In this document: in pieces, positions 24,328 through 33,049 of the stretch
Position numbering within the stretch: position 1 is the stretch's first letter
How the letters are laid out: every line of letters starts with the position of its first letter
IMG/VR virus record: IMGVR_UViG_3300046529_001172
Location: 1 to 56,418 of that record
Source: a virus
Length of the DNA stretch: 56,418 nucleotides
Reading direction: 5' to 3' (one strand)
Notes under the pieces: generated by a model
The model's database searches: none
Seen by the model: only the letters and a program-made list of their open reading frames with translations
What the model was told of the DNA's origin: nothing
Program-made: the position numbers and the translations under genes

Positions 24328-25007
24328 GCCACGTGATAGTAAGGTGGCGCAGTCAGCTTGTCGCCAATGATAATGTTTTCCTGTTCGCCTCGGTGAAAAG
24401 TTCCAGGCATCGAGTCGCACTCGTGGACCGTTTTTACATCGTGCCATCCTACGATCATCGCATGCTTTTTCTGAGACAGCACCCAGCTCGTTAATCCAAT
24501 CGGACCATGCTCGTATGGGTATCGCTCGCTATTGTCCCTTACTCGAAACGGGTGGTTGTTAATCAGGGCCGGCGAACACCAGAAGCCAGTCGTCCTGATA
24601 TGCGGCCATACTTTTATTTTTAAGTCGCCCTGGTTGCCGGTGCAGCCATAAAGGCCATCACCATACACCTGGTAGGCGCTCACCATCCGCATCAACCATC
24701 CCGCTCCGCGAATGTAGGAGCTGCCGCCAAAGAACACCATCAGATCGCAATTGATGGACTGCGCGGCGAACTGGTACGACCCAATATCCATGCCGATGTT
24801 TTCTCGAGGGATAATCTGCGTGCCTTTAATCCATGAGAATTGCGCCACAGCGCGACCGGCGGGTGGACCACCGTTGCTGATGACGATCATCGAGTGGTCG
24901 TGCATCGGCGGGTACTGGCGATACGAGTCCACGAAGCGCTGAGCGTAACCGACATGCTCACCACCGAAGTTCTTAGTGGGGTAATTGTAGACGACACAGA
25001 TTCTCAT
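24324..25007 (-). CDS. Glycosyltransferase-like protein, third type
   Basis: 227 residues from ATG 25007. MRICVVYNYPTKNFGGEH, an ISNGGP strand, PRENIGMDIGSYQFAA, DLMVFFGGSSYIRGAGWL, HIRTTGFWCSPALIN and YEHGPIGLTSWVL are present. The ENIGMDIGSYQ and FFGGSS blocks resemble wall- or LPS-type transferases with a DxG-type nucleotide-sugar site. Sits between the duplicated pair and a 52-residue protein. Function by fold only. Confidence 0.6.
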   Translation of the reverse strand: MRICVVYNYPTKNFGGEHVGYAQRFVDSYRQYPPMHDHSMIVISNGGPPAGRAVAQFSWIKGTQIIPRENIGMDIGSYQFAAQSINCDLMVFFGGSSYIRGAGWLMRMVSAYQVYGDGLYGCTGNQGDLKIKVWPHIRTTGFWCSPALINNHPFRVRDNSERYPYEHGPIGLTSWVLSQKKHAMIVGWHDVKTVHECDSMPGTFHRGEQENIIIGDKLTAPPYYHVA

Positions 25008-25162
25008 TTTTTGATATACCAACTGAGTGCTTTCCAGTTACCGACCGCGATGCAGTAAAAATAAATCCCACTCTTTTTGAACCCGCCCTTTCGAAACCGG
25101 ATGAACCGATCAGTTTCATTGCGTGGTGCTGGAGTGGTGATTTTTACTCCGTAGATACTCAT
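25004..25162 (-). CDS. 52-residue protein within glycosyltransferase cassette
   Basis: Short ORF with start and stop both coupled to its neighbours (ATGA at 25159-25162 and 25004-25007). The product is basic and aromatic (DRFIRFRKGGFKKSGIYFYC, then IAVGNWKALSWYIKK). Coupling on both sides makes it likely to be real. No family recognised. Confidence 0.55.
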   Translation of the reverse strand: MSIYGVKITTPAPRNETDRFIRFRKGGFKKSGIYFYCIAVGNWKALSWYIKK

Positions 25163-26484
25163 ACCCACTGCTCCGGAAACCCGTAAATCGCTGCAGGCCG
25201 ATCGATGCGGGTGTTTGGATTCTTAGGCCACTCCTCCACTGCCACGGGTTTGTGCAGTGCGTGCGCGATGGCAAGCGCAAAACTCTGGTTGCCAGCAAAC
25301 TTCTGCGCGCCTGCGATAACTCGCGCCAGTGCCAGTGCGTTGGACGTCACGCAGTAATCAAATTTGCAGTGCGGAGCGAATCCGCGAAACAATTCATACT
25401 CCTGCTCTTCACCCACGAATACCATCTCCTTGTGGAAGCGCTCGATGAACCGCGTCCAGTTAAAGTTCAGGTCTTGGTAGCGAGCCGTGCGGTTGACCAC
25501 GATTGGCTTGGTGACAATTGGGTTCGGAACGGTGAGCCAGGGATCCGTTGGGAGCGGCAATCGAAATGCGTCACAGTGCAGCTTCAGGATGGTATCGTTG
25601 TCTTTGGCACTGCGCTGCCTCCACGGGATGCGGAACCGGTTCAGGTCATGCGTGGTCGAGGCTGGATGCCCATGCGTGTAGCGGCACTTCAGAATGTAGT
25701 CCTGAGCCTCGATGAGTGGAGCCAGGTTGTCCACCCACGATGCCTCGCCGCCCATTCGCGTCCAACGACTGTCGAGCGGATGCGGATACTTATTGTGCGG
25801 CGTCAGGAACAGCATGCCACCGCCGGTCGCCTTCACCACCGCCAGTCCGTAAATAACGTCACCGGCATCACCGGAGTGCGTGTAGATGTTGCAAACACGT
25901 TTGTCAGCAGGCAGGTGAGTGAGCAGGCTGTGGAATCCAAATTGACCATTCCAGAATTGCGGGATGCCCTTCCATTCAAGGTTGTCCCAAGAGCGACCTT
26001 CCATGGCGAAGTCCTTCGCGACTTCAAATGGCGCAATCTTGAGTCCAGCATCCTCGACTTCACTTCGATGTCGTCCACAAATACACGAGTCCTCGGGATG
26101 AAAGTCGGGCCAGTTTTGCTTCGATATAAATTCCATCAGGCGCTTGCTTCGAAGTGAGAATCCACCGTTGCCCACGATGCCAGCAGGATTGAACGGTGCG
26201 CCGATGTAATCGTATTTAAGAAACTCATCCGACCAGGCATTACCGTTGAGCACGTAGCCATCGTACTGGATCACCAGCGCGTGCGAGGTGTCCACGTACT
26301 TGTGCATGTCCTGAATGCAAAACCGGGAGTAGTTTCCCAAGCTATCAATCGGAAGGTGGGTGATAAAATTTACGAACCCGAAATCACACTGCTCCTGAGA
26401 TTTCTCAATCGCTCGAAGTGCCCATGAACGCTTTGGCGTGCAGTCCGCGCACAGCAGCGTGACCTGTGGAAGTGAGGGCTTCAC
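25159..26484 (-). CDS. DUF5672-type domain fused to GT9-like glycosyltransferase
   Basis: 441 residues in two parts. N-terminal (about 1-190): HALVIQYDGYVLNGNAWSDE, YDYIGAPFNPAG and VGNGGFSLRSKRL mark the DUF5672 family of putative glycosyltransferases. C-terminal (about 195-441): IYTHSGDAGDVIYGLAVVKA near 201-220 and a late KFAGNQSFALAIAHALHKPVAVEEW near 400-425 are typical of heptosyltransferase (GT9/GT-B) proteins. A fused two-domain transferase; usually the parts are separate genes. First glycan gene of the cassette. Confidence 0.75.
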   Translation of the reverse strand: MKPSLPQVTLLCADCTPKRSWALRAIEKSQEQCDFGFVNFITHLPIDSLGNYSRFCIQDMHKYVDTSHALVIQYDGYVLNGNAWSDEFLKYDYIGAPFNPAGIVGNGGFSLRSKRLMEFISKQNWPDFHPEDSCICGRHRSEVEDAGLKIAPFEVAKDFAMEGRSWDNLEWKGIPQFWNGQFGFHSLLTHLPADKRVCNIYTHSGDAGDVIYGLAVVKATGGGMLFLTPHNKYPHPLDSRWTRMGGEASWVDNLAPLIEAQDYILKCRYTHGHPASTTHDLNRFRIPWRQRSAKDNDTILKLHCDAFRLPLPTDPWLTVPNPIVTKPIVVNRTARYQDLNFNWTRFIERFHKEMVFVGEEQEYELFRGFAPHCKFDYCVTSNALALARVIAGAQKFAGNQSFALAIAHALHKPVAVEEWPKNPNTRIDRPAAIYGFPEQWV

Positions 26485-26828
26485 TTCACCACCACGCCTT
26501 TGTAGTTACCCATTACCTCGAACATCGTGTCGGTCCTGAACGCCGACAGAATTTCACCAAGCCTGGGCAGCGTCTTATCGAGAGTGCGCTGGCTGAGCTG
26601 GGCCGCGAGTTCGCTCTTGAGCAATTCCTCGCCGCATTTCCGGCGCTTATGCTCGGCTTGAACTGACCTTCCCATGTCCTCGTGGACCTGCGCCTCGAGC
26701 GCCAGTGCGTCGGCCAAGGCTTTGTGTTCCTCGGACTGTTTGGCTTTGCGCTGAGCAAAATACCTTGCCTGATCGATCTTCTTCAGGATCTGATCCTCGC
26801 TCTTCCAGATTTTCTTATGCTTGGGCAT
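26481..26828 (-). CDS. Charged coiled-coil protein
   Basis: 115 residues, very basic N-terminus (MPKHKKIWKSEDQILKK) and long charged helices (about 15-90). ATGA overlap with the glycosyltransferase gene and 14 bases with the gene above. No family recognised. Confidence 0.6.
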   Translation of the reverse strand: MPKHKKIWKSEDQILKKIDQARYFAQRKAKQSEEHKALADALALEAQVHEDMGRSVQAEHKRRKCGEELLKSELAAQLSQRTLDKTLPRLGEILSAFRTDTMFEVMGNYKGVVVK

Positions 26829-27528
26829 CGGTTTCCCTCAGGATCCAGCAGCGCGGATTTTCCTTCTGCAGCGCTGCCTTCACTTCGTCAGACATGAACT
26901 TCAGAATGAAGGATAACGGGGTGTGGACCTTCAGCTTCAGCGGGCAAAGGCACGCACCGCATACCCCCAGCTGCGCATCGAAGGACGTCGTTAACGAAAG
27001 GTTATGCAACCGCTCGATTTGCTTCTTGATGAGTGTTGCGGCCGGAACGGTGAACCATCGGGACAAGTCGCCGCTCTCGTTCTTGGGACAAATGGCGCAG
27101 ACACTGGCTCGCTGCTGCGATACACCAGCGTCAACCGGCGCTTCACCCGATTGTTCCCATGCCAATAGTGTTTGGGCCCCCGCGGCGAGTCTACTTGCGG
27201 CCACCGCAACAGACTGAAGCTTGCCCAGCGCTTTGGGGGCCGGTTGAAAAGACGCGGGTGCCGCATCCTCGATGACGTAACTGTCTGCGCCTGGAATGCT
27301 GGCCACCCGCATCGCATTGACCGAATCCACCTCGGCCTCTATGGCGGTCATGCTGGTATCGAGCTTGAAGCGCGGATTGGATTGCCGATGCTTCTGGAGC
27401 GCGCGGCAGAGTGCGTAAAAATCCCACTGGGTAATCGGTTCGACCTTGTGATTCTCCCATCCCGTTAACCGCTGCCGGTAAATAAACCCGCCAGGCGGCG
27501 ATTGCGAACGACTCTTGAGTCTAAGCAT
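26815..27528 (-). CDS. Conserved phage protein with two Cys clusters
   Basis: 237 residues. The N-terminus MLRLKSRSQSPPGGFIYRQ is distinctive; later come CAICPKN (about residue 145) and CGACLCPLKLKVHTP (about 191-205), two Cys-x2-Cys-type knuckles that could bind zinc or an Fe-S cluster. I recall phage proteins with the same layout (a PPGGFIYRQ start and a KLKVHxP end), function unassigned. Probably the first gene of the late minus-strand operon; divergent from the XRE regulator across a 77-base gap with an operator-like palindrome. Confidence 0.65.
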   Translation of the reverse strand: MLRLKSRSQSPPGGFIYRQRLTGWENHKVEPITQWDFYALCRALQKHRQSNPRFKLDTSMTAIEAEVDSVNAMRVASIPGADSYVIEDAAPASFQPAPKALGKLQSVAVAASRLAAGAQTLLAWEQSGEAPVDAGVSQQRASVCAICPKNESGDLSRWFTVPAATLIKKQIERLHNLSLTTSFDAQLGVCGACLCPLKLKVHTPLSFILKFMSDEVKAALQKENPRCWILRETDAQA

Positions 27529-27574
27529 GGTGACGTTTTACACAGGCTGGAAAATAAAGTCAATCTCCACTTTA

Positions 27575-27592
27575 CAAGATTTGCGAATCTTG
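27575..27592. promoter_or_regulatory. Operator-like palindrome O1
   Basis: Perfect 18-base palindrome CAAGATTTGCGAATCTTG in the 77-base divergent gap, 14 bases before the XRE start. A near-identical palindrome stands at 42934-42951. It is the likely binding site of the XRE protein, controlling its own operon and the late operon. Confidence 0.7.
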
Positions 27593-27605
27593 CGAAGATC
27601 CAACG

Positions 27606-27851
27606 GTGCCAATCAAGCTTGAATTTGTTTACAAGACCAAACGGGTGAAAGAGCCCAATCACAAGGTCATTGGGAAAGCAGTTCGACATGTCCGCAGCAC
27701 GCTGGGGCTGCAGCAGTCCGCCCTGGCCAATCACATGGACATCAGCGCGTGCTATCTGTCCGACCTCGAGCAGGGCAAACGCAACTGGACCCGCGAGCTG
27801 TTCGACAAGGCAGTTTTCGCCATCAACTGGCTGGGGAAAAACGGAAAATGA
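27606..27851 (+). CDS. XRE-family HTH transcriptional regulator
   Basis: 81 residues from GTG 27606. HTH of the lambda repressor/Cro type covers residues about 20-75: VIGKAVRHVRSTLGLQQSALANHMDISACYLSDLEQGKRNW, with the recognition helix around ISACYLSDLE. Small for a CI-type repressor, without a dimerisation or cleavage domain, so more Cro-like. Reads away from the long late operon; an operator-like palindrome lies just upstream. Probably sets early/late timing. No integrase is present, so lysogeny is not shown. Confidence 0.85.
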   Translation: MPIKLEFVYKTKRVKEPNHKVIGKAVRHVRSTLGLQQSALANHMDISACYLSDLEQGKRNWTRELFDKAVFAINWLGKNGK

Positions 27852-28033
27852 GACTCTGGCTCGTTCGAGAAACTGAAAAGGCCCGCCTGTATTCCAAGAC
27901 GGATCCCAAAGATCCCGATCGTGTGCCTGATGAAATTTGGGTTCCAAAATCCATCATCGAGCACACCACCAAACGTGGCGACGAGCATGATGTGAAGCTG
28001 CCGGATTGGTTTATTGAGAAAGAGGGCTTGTGA
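27848..28033 (+). CDS. Small conserved phage protein
   Basis: 61 residues from ATG 27848 (ATGA overlap with the XRE gene). EIWVPKSIIEHTTKRGDEHDVKLPDWFIEKEGL is the kind of short protein seen beside regulators and accessory genes in many phages, with the IWVPKSxIEH and PDWxxEKEGL blocks. Function unknown. Confidence 0.7.
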   Translation: MRLWLVRETEKARLYSKTDPKDPDRVPDEIWVPKSIIEHTTKRGDEHDVKLPDWFIEKEGL

Positions 28034-28272
28034 TGATGCCCTGCCGAAAATGCGGTCATGAGTTGTATGCGACGTCCAAAGAGGCGAAAAAGGGGACGCA
28101 CGTTGAAGACAAGACCGGACCAATCTGCTCGCTATGCTTTCACCTCGAGATGGCGCTAGAGTATGCGAACAAAAGACTTCTTGAAGTCGTCTCGGAGCAC
28201 ATCGAAAACGCTCAACGCACTATGCCGCATAATTCAACTGATGCTTCTCCCGCAACCGGCGCGCCTTGTTGA
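28030..28272 (+). CDS. Zinc-ribbon-like small protein
   Basis: 80 residues from GTG 28030 (GTGA overlap). Cys-x2-Cys at residues 5-8 (CRKCGHELYA) and a second pair later (CSLCF near 33-37) can hold one zinc. Third gene of the XRE operon; its 3' end overlaps the terminase 3' end by 53 bases, tail to tail. A DNA- or protein-binding cofactor of the regulator is possible. Confidence 0.65.
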   Translation: MMMPCRKCGHELYATSKEAKKGTHVEDKTGPICSLCFHLEMALEYANKRLLEVVSEHIENAQRTMPHNSTDASPATGAPC

Positions 28273-30064
28273 CCAGGTCTTGAACCCACTGCTTGTTTCC
28301 CTTGTCCTCCTCGGCGTTAGCCATCTTCCGGATCTCAAACCCACGACGACGAGCGCCCTCTACCAGGGTGACCAACCAGTCGAACTCGTCGGGTGACACC
28401 CCGCCAGTGCGGACCTTCATTTCCTTTTTGGTTTCCACCTCGATCTTGTTGCCATCGGTTTCCTTCCATTCACGCATGCACCCCTCATCGGCTGTTCTTT
28501 CGATCACACCGCGCAGCTGATCTGCCTCGGCGCAGTAACGCACCGTCCACCACAGCTCAGTGACAAACTTGCGATAGTGCTCGTTGCATAGCTTCAACCG
28601 GCGGGCCTTGAGCTTATCGTCATAAACATACATGTCCATGGTCACTGGCCGGTTCGACGGGTTGCCGCCGAACTCGACTGCGTTAATCAGCACGCTGCAG
28701 TGCTTCGCCAGGGGTGGCCCCAGGCTTCCTCGACCGGTGGAGTCGTAGAACACGTTGCTCTTTGGGATGTCATTGGACTCACAGTAGGAATTCACCCAAA
28801 TCGCAATCTGCTCCTCGGGCGTCAGCGCCATGTTGATGTTGATGGGCACATTCTGAGGTTCCGATACCCAGAGCACCATGTTGCCGTCGATGACTTTACC
28901 GAATTCACCATGGCCACCAATGCATCTGTCGCCACCGCATCCACCGTAGGCAGCATCGAGCGCGAATATCTTCACCCTTTGCGTGCCGGCCCAAGTGGGT
29001 TTGTCGAAGATGCGATGGATCCGGCAGAAGCTCATGGACAGAACGCGTTTCGCATTCAGACCACTGCGCCGAACCCCCAGCGCCTGCGAATAATACTGCG
29101 GCGAGTCCTTCCCGAATCCAGCCACCACGCGGTTGATGGAGTCCTGATTGAGCAATCCCTGGTAGCGCTTCTCTCCGTCGGTGCAATCCACGATCGCGGG
29201 ACTGTCCGGACCATAAAGGCAGATGGTGCGACTGTTCAGGAACCGGCGATTCTTCCAGACGGTCGTGATTTTCGGCTCTGGGAAGTTGTCCCAGCCATCT
29301 TCCGGTTCGCTGATCTTGTCGAGCGGATCATTCTGACCAATCGGGTTGCCGGTGAACACGCCCTTGTAATTTCCGCTGTTCATGTTGGAGATGGAATCGA
29401 GCATCCCTTGCCCCATGAACTGGAACTCATCGCCCAGGTGCCTTCGCCGCTCCTGCTTCATCCCGACGTAACTGGCCATCGACAGGAACTCGCCCTTCTC
29501 GTCTTTGCAGGGCACGCACATAATTCCCTTTCGCATGTCGCGCGCGAATGTGTCCTTGTCCTCGAGGTCGTCGGTAGAGATTGCCTTCTTGCCCTCGAGA
29601 TAAACACCTGGCAACCACGGGTGCAGGAATTTCGCCTTCTGAAACAGGTTCTTCAGGTCGCCCCAAACGCGGGCCTCGAGCGCTGGCAATGTCGTGGATG
29701 AAAGAATGACCAGAGTGTTCTGCGGGAACGCGAAGTAATCAGTTAGCCCATACCGTGACAATGCCACGTGCGTTTTGCCGGTGTCCTTGGGGCCAATAAT
29801 GGCAGTGATCGTGTTCTGCAGGATTTCCTCGAGAATAAGATCCGACCAGCGATGGTGATAGTCGTCGGGCCAGAGAAGAATCTGCGAGGCCTTGTAGTGG
29901 AAGAACAATCCGTTGCCAACCTGGCCGTACCGGGGATCCACATAACGCCCGCCACGGCGCATCATTACGAACTCGATTTTGAGCGGGTCGGTATCTTCTT
30001 TCCAGGGCAACCCGTATTTCCACAACGCCATAAGGCACTTGACGTTAGGCACCCCCACGCGCAA
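28220..30064 (-). CDS. terL: Terminase large subunit
   Basis: 614 residues. ATPase: Walker A GPKDTGKT at 91-98, Walker B-type LGDEFQF at 209-215 (Asp211, Glu212), then TGNPIG as motif III-like. RNase H-like nuclease: IFALDAAYGG with Asp369, FYDSTGRGS with Asp440, and SPDEFDW near 555-565. Drives DNA packaging through the portal. The start is uncertain: TTG 30064 is the furthest, ATG 30031 would give MALWKYGLPW. No separate small subunit is recognisable. Stands alone on the minus strand, facing away from the fibre gene at 30074. Confidence 0.92.
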   Translation of the reverse strand: MRVGVPNVKCLMALWKYGLPWKEDTDPLKIEFVMMRRGGRYVDPRYGQVGNGLFFHYKASQILLWPDDYHHRWSDLILEEILQNTITAIIGPKDTGKTHVALSRYGLTDYFAFPQNTLVILSSTTLPALEARVWGDLKNLFQKAKFLHPWLPGVYLEGKKAISTDDLEDKDTFARDMRKGIMCVPCKDEKGEFLSMASYVGMKQERRRHLGDEFQFMGQGMLDSISNMNSGNYKGVFTGNPIGQNDPLDKISEPEDGWDNFPEPKITTVWKNRRFLNSRTICLYGPDSPAIVDCTDGEKRYQGLLNQDSINRVVAGFGKDSPQYYSQALGVRRSGLNAKRVLSMSFCRIHRIFDKPTWAGTQRVKIFALDAAYGGCGGDRCIGGHGEFGKVIDGNMVLWVSEPQNVPININMALTPEEQIAIWVNSYCESNDIPKSNVFYDSTGRGSLGPPLAKHCSVLINAVEFGGNPSNRPVTMDMYVYDDKLKARRLKLCNEHYRKFVTELWWTVRYCAEADQLRGVIERTADEGCMREWKETDGNKIEVETKKEMKVRTGGVSPDEFDWLVTLVEGARRRGFEIRKMANAEEDKGNKQWVQDLVNKARRLREKHQLNYAA

Positions 30065-30073
30065 AGTCGAATC

Positions 30074-30961
30074 ATGAGTGGAATTGCTGACTGCTGCTCG
30101 AGCTGTGGCGCTGTTATACCGCCGGTCGTAATTCCAGGCCCACAGGGACCAGCGGGTGCGGCAGGCGCCAATGGCACAAATGGAGTTTCAGCGTTCACCA
30201 CAGCCACTGCTCCGATTGGACCAACCCCCGCAGACACCACCACCGCTTACACAATTGCCGTCGCCAGTTCGCTCGCATTCGTTGTTGGTCAGGACATCAT
30301 CGCCGGTCAGGGACCAGGCGTTGTGCTCGCCAATCCCGGACCACTCGCGATGGTCATCACTGCCATTCCTTCGCCCAACAACATCACGGTTAAAAATCTT
30401 CGCGTGGCAGATGAGACAGTCAGCGTCAGCACTGGTGCAGTAGTTTCGGTCGCTGGTTTTCTTCCAGCCGTTCCGGTGTCAATTGCCCAAGGCGGAACTG
30501 CATCCACCACCAAGGCTGGAGCACAGACTGCTCTCGGACTCGGCCAGGACTCGTTGGTTTCCAGCGCGGCAACTGGCACAGCTCAGGTAATCCTCGGGGC
30601 AGGTCCGGTTCAGGTTGCGGCGATTGACGTCCAGCTTCCGGCAACCGGCACTTACGAGCTGCGCGGTCATGTCACGGTTGATTTCGCTGGCACCACGTTT
30701 GCCGCGGCCACCCGCCACATCAGCGCCAAGATTCGCAACATCACTCAGGGCACAACACTCTCAACGGGGGTGATCAATTGTCCGGTGCAAGGTCCGCTGA
30801 GTTTTCCAACTCATCATTTGGTAATACCTCCAGTCAAATACTCTGCTGGCAATGCGAACGATCATATTCAGGTGAGCATTGAGATTGATACCGTGAACAC
30901 CGCAGGAACGCTTTCAGTGGACGCAGGCAGTCTTGAAGCCATCCCGTTGCGACTCACCTAA
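30074..30961 (+). CDS. Collagen-like tail fibre protein
   Basis: 295 residues from ATG 30074. A Cys-rich start (ADCCSSCGAVIPP) is followed by a short collagen-like G-x-y stretch (GPQGPAGAAGANGTNG, about 20-36), then Ala/Thr/Val-rich beta segments with an AQGGTASTT motif found in phage fibres, and a C-terminal jelly-roll-like domain (about 180-295) as in trimeric fibre heads. Only about 10 bases separate it from the divergent terminase start. Overlaps the next gene as TAATG. Confidence 0.7.
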   Translation: MSGIADCCSSCGAVIPPVVIPGPQGPAGAAGANGTNGVSAFTTATAPIGPTPADTTTAYTIAVASSLAFVVGQDIIAGQGPGVVLANPGPLAMVITAIPSPNNITVKNLRVADETVSVSTGAVVSVAGFLPAVPVSIAQGGTASTTKAGAQTALGLGQDSLVSSAATGTAQVILGAGPVQVAAIDVQLPATGTYELRGHVTVDFAGTTFAAATRHISAKIRNITQGTTLSTGVINCPVQGPLSFPTHHLVIPPVKYSAGNANDHIQVSIEIDTVNTAGTLSVDAGSLEAIPLRLT

Positions 30962-33048
30962 TGCCATCGAGTCAATTCGCGCAGAATGCTGTATTTGATT
31001 ACCTGTTCGATTTCCAAGATGGGATGGACAGTGGCACCAGTCCGTTGCTGCTTCCGAAAAACCAGTTGGTGTGGGGATCCAACCTCACCAATCGCGGCGA
31101 CCTGATTCATCCTCGCCCGCCGCGGCGAATTCTCACGCTTAATTTCACCGACCCGACAATCACCAACGCGGTCATCAAAGGACTCTGGCAGGGTGGTTGT
31201 TATTACAAGCCCGACGCTGGTCCTGAAACCCTGGTGGCATCCATCTCGGGCCGGTTGTTCCAGTTCATCCCGATCGGCACGGTTGCCACAGTCATCGAGG
31301 TGACCGGCGGGAACCCACAGACCGCCACTGCGACACAGTGCTGGCTCATCCAGGCGGAAAATTACGTGTTCTGGAATGACGGCATTAAGCTGCCGGTGTT
31401 TTTCAACGGCACCACCACGGCGCGCAGCAACGGCAGTCCATTGCCCTCACCGACCTTCACAATTTCCACGAAGTTTTTCATCCCCACAGGTTACAACATC
31501 AATTCCGTTCCAGCTCCACCACCTCCAGTCATCACGATTCAGTTGACCGGAAATTTCACTGGGGCAAATGGAGATCCGTTCGTAATCAACGGTGGAACCA
31601 CATTTCCTATTTCTGGCACCGTGCAGACTGGCGCTGGAACACCAACCATCACGGTCACCGTCAACATCGTGGGCACCGACCCACCGGTTGCAATTCCAGT
31701 TGCGGCAGGCTCGATATTAACCTCGCCGCCAACCACTGCCGTTCGACAATTTCCAATAGGAAGGCAAATGGCCTACGGTCGCAGTCGCGTATGGATGGCA
31801 TTGGCCAACGGAAAAGATTACATCGCTGGCGACATCGTCGGTGGACCATCAGGCACGAAGGCGCTCAACTTTCGTGATTCCATCCTGAACATCACCGAGA
31901 ACGATTTCCTTGCCGGTGGCGGCACCTTCACAGTCCCCGGATCCATTGGCGACATTCGCGCCATGATTTTCACCGCGCAACTCGATAGTGCGCTGGGTCA
32001 GGGACCACTGATGATTTTCACGCCAACGCATGTGTTCAGCAACAATGCACCAGTCGACCGACTCGCATGGCAGACGCTCACAAACCCGATTCAAACCGAG
32101 GCGGCAATCGGGAACGGTGGACTCGGCCAGTACTCCACTTTCCTTGTTAACTCAGACACATTCGCCCGCGCACTGGACGGCATTCGTTCACTGATTCTCT
32201 CGAGCCAGGATTTCAACACCTGGGTGCGCACGCCAATCAGCCATGAAATCGAACGCGTGCTGAGATTCGATAACCAGGCGCTGTTGCCAAATGGAACCGG
32301 AGGATTTTTCGACAACCGTGCGCTGATGTCGGCCAGTCCGATTTCCACCGTGCAGGGAGTTTATCACCAGGCGCTGATATCGTTGAACAACGATCTCATT
32401 TCTACCGTGCGCGAGAAGCAGCCACCGGCCTACGACGGTGCCTGGCCTGGACTGAACATCTTCCAGATGATGATCGGAGAATTCGCGCTAGTGCAGCGCT
32501 GCTACCACTTTGTTTACAACACCGTGCTGCAGACGCTCGAGCTTTGGGAACAGATGCCGGAAGTTGCATCGGATGTGGAAAATAATCCCGCTCCCATGGT
32601 GGGCGACAACGGCACGCAGGCAATTGAGTGGTGGTTTTCAACCGGAGCAATGGCGTTTGGCGATCGCAGTCCGGGAGAGAAAACTTTCAAGCAGCTCTTT
32701 AACGGTGAAATCATGGTGGACAAGCTCGTTGGCCGAGTGGACTTCCAGGCGTTCTACAAACCCGACCAGTACCCGTGCTGGATCCCGTGGCATCAGTGGA
32801 GTGAATGCGCCACCGCGCCCACCGCAAATTCTCCGACCAACAAACCACAATTCCGGCCGCGCATGGGACTCGGAACGCCGGTCGCAGTGCCGTGCGACCC
32901 ATCGACCAATCGAGCGTTAAACTTGGGCTACACTTTTCAGTTCAAATTGGTCGTGAAGGGGCAATGCGAATTTGTCGGGGCGCGCTTCGGCGCTTACACC
33001 ATCCCCGAGCCCACCTTTGCTCCACCGGCCTGCTCGAACGTATGCTGA
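30961..33048 (+). CDS. Large tail/neck protein (stabilisation/nozzle-like)
   Basis: 695 residues. The N-terminus (GMDSGTSPLLLPKNQLVWGSNLTNRGDLIHPRPPRRIL) has the S-P-x-LL, N-Q, N-x-x-x-RG and RPP order typical of podovirus tail stabilisation or tubular B-type proteins. Residues about 150-270 contain a beta domain with PAPPPPVITIQL and SGTVQTGAGTPTITV; the remainder has beta-propeller character. Likely part of the short-tail nozzle. Assignment by motif style and place; moderate. Confidence 0.6.
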   Translation: MPSSQFAQNAVFDYLFDFQDGMDSGTSPLLLPKNQLVWGSNLTNRGDLIHPRPPRRILTLNFTDPTITNAVIKGLWQGGCYYKPDAGPETLVASISGRLFQFIPIGTVATVIEVTGGNPQTATATQCWLIQAENYVFWNDGIKLPVFFNGTTTARSNGSPLPSPTFTISTKFFIPTGYNINSVPAPPPPVITIQLTGNFTGANGDPFVINGGTTFPISGTVQTGAGTPTITVTVNIVGTDPPVAIPVAAGSILTSPPTTAVRQFPIGRQMAYGRSRVWMALANGKDYIAGDIVGGPSGTKALNFRDSILNITENDFLAGGGTFTVPGSIGDIRAMIFTAQLDSALGQGPLMIFTPTHVFSNNAPVDRLAWQTLTNPIQTEAAIGNGGLGQYSTFLVNSDTFARALDGIRSLILSSQDFNTWVRTPISHEIERVLRFDNQALLPNGTGGFFDNRALMSASPISTVQGVYHQALISLNNDLISTVREKQPPAYDGAWPGLNIFQMMIGEFALVQRCYHFVYNTVLQTLELWEQMPEVASDVENNPAPMVGDNGTQAIEWWFSTGAMAFGDRSPGEKTFKQLFNGEIMVDKLVGRVDFQAFYKPDQYPCWIPWHQWSECATAPTANSPTNKPQFRPRMGLGTPVAVPCDPSTNRALNLGYTFQFKLVVKGQCEFVGARFGAYTIPEPTFAPPACSNVC

Positions 33049-33049
33049 T

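Noticed and set aside
28700-29701. Plus-strand ORF across the terminase gene
   Set aside because: Mirror frame of terminase; no family resemblance.
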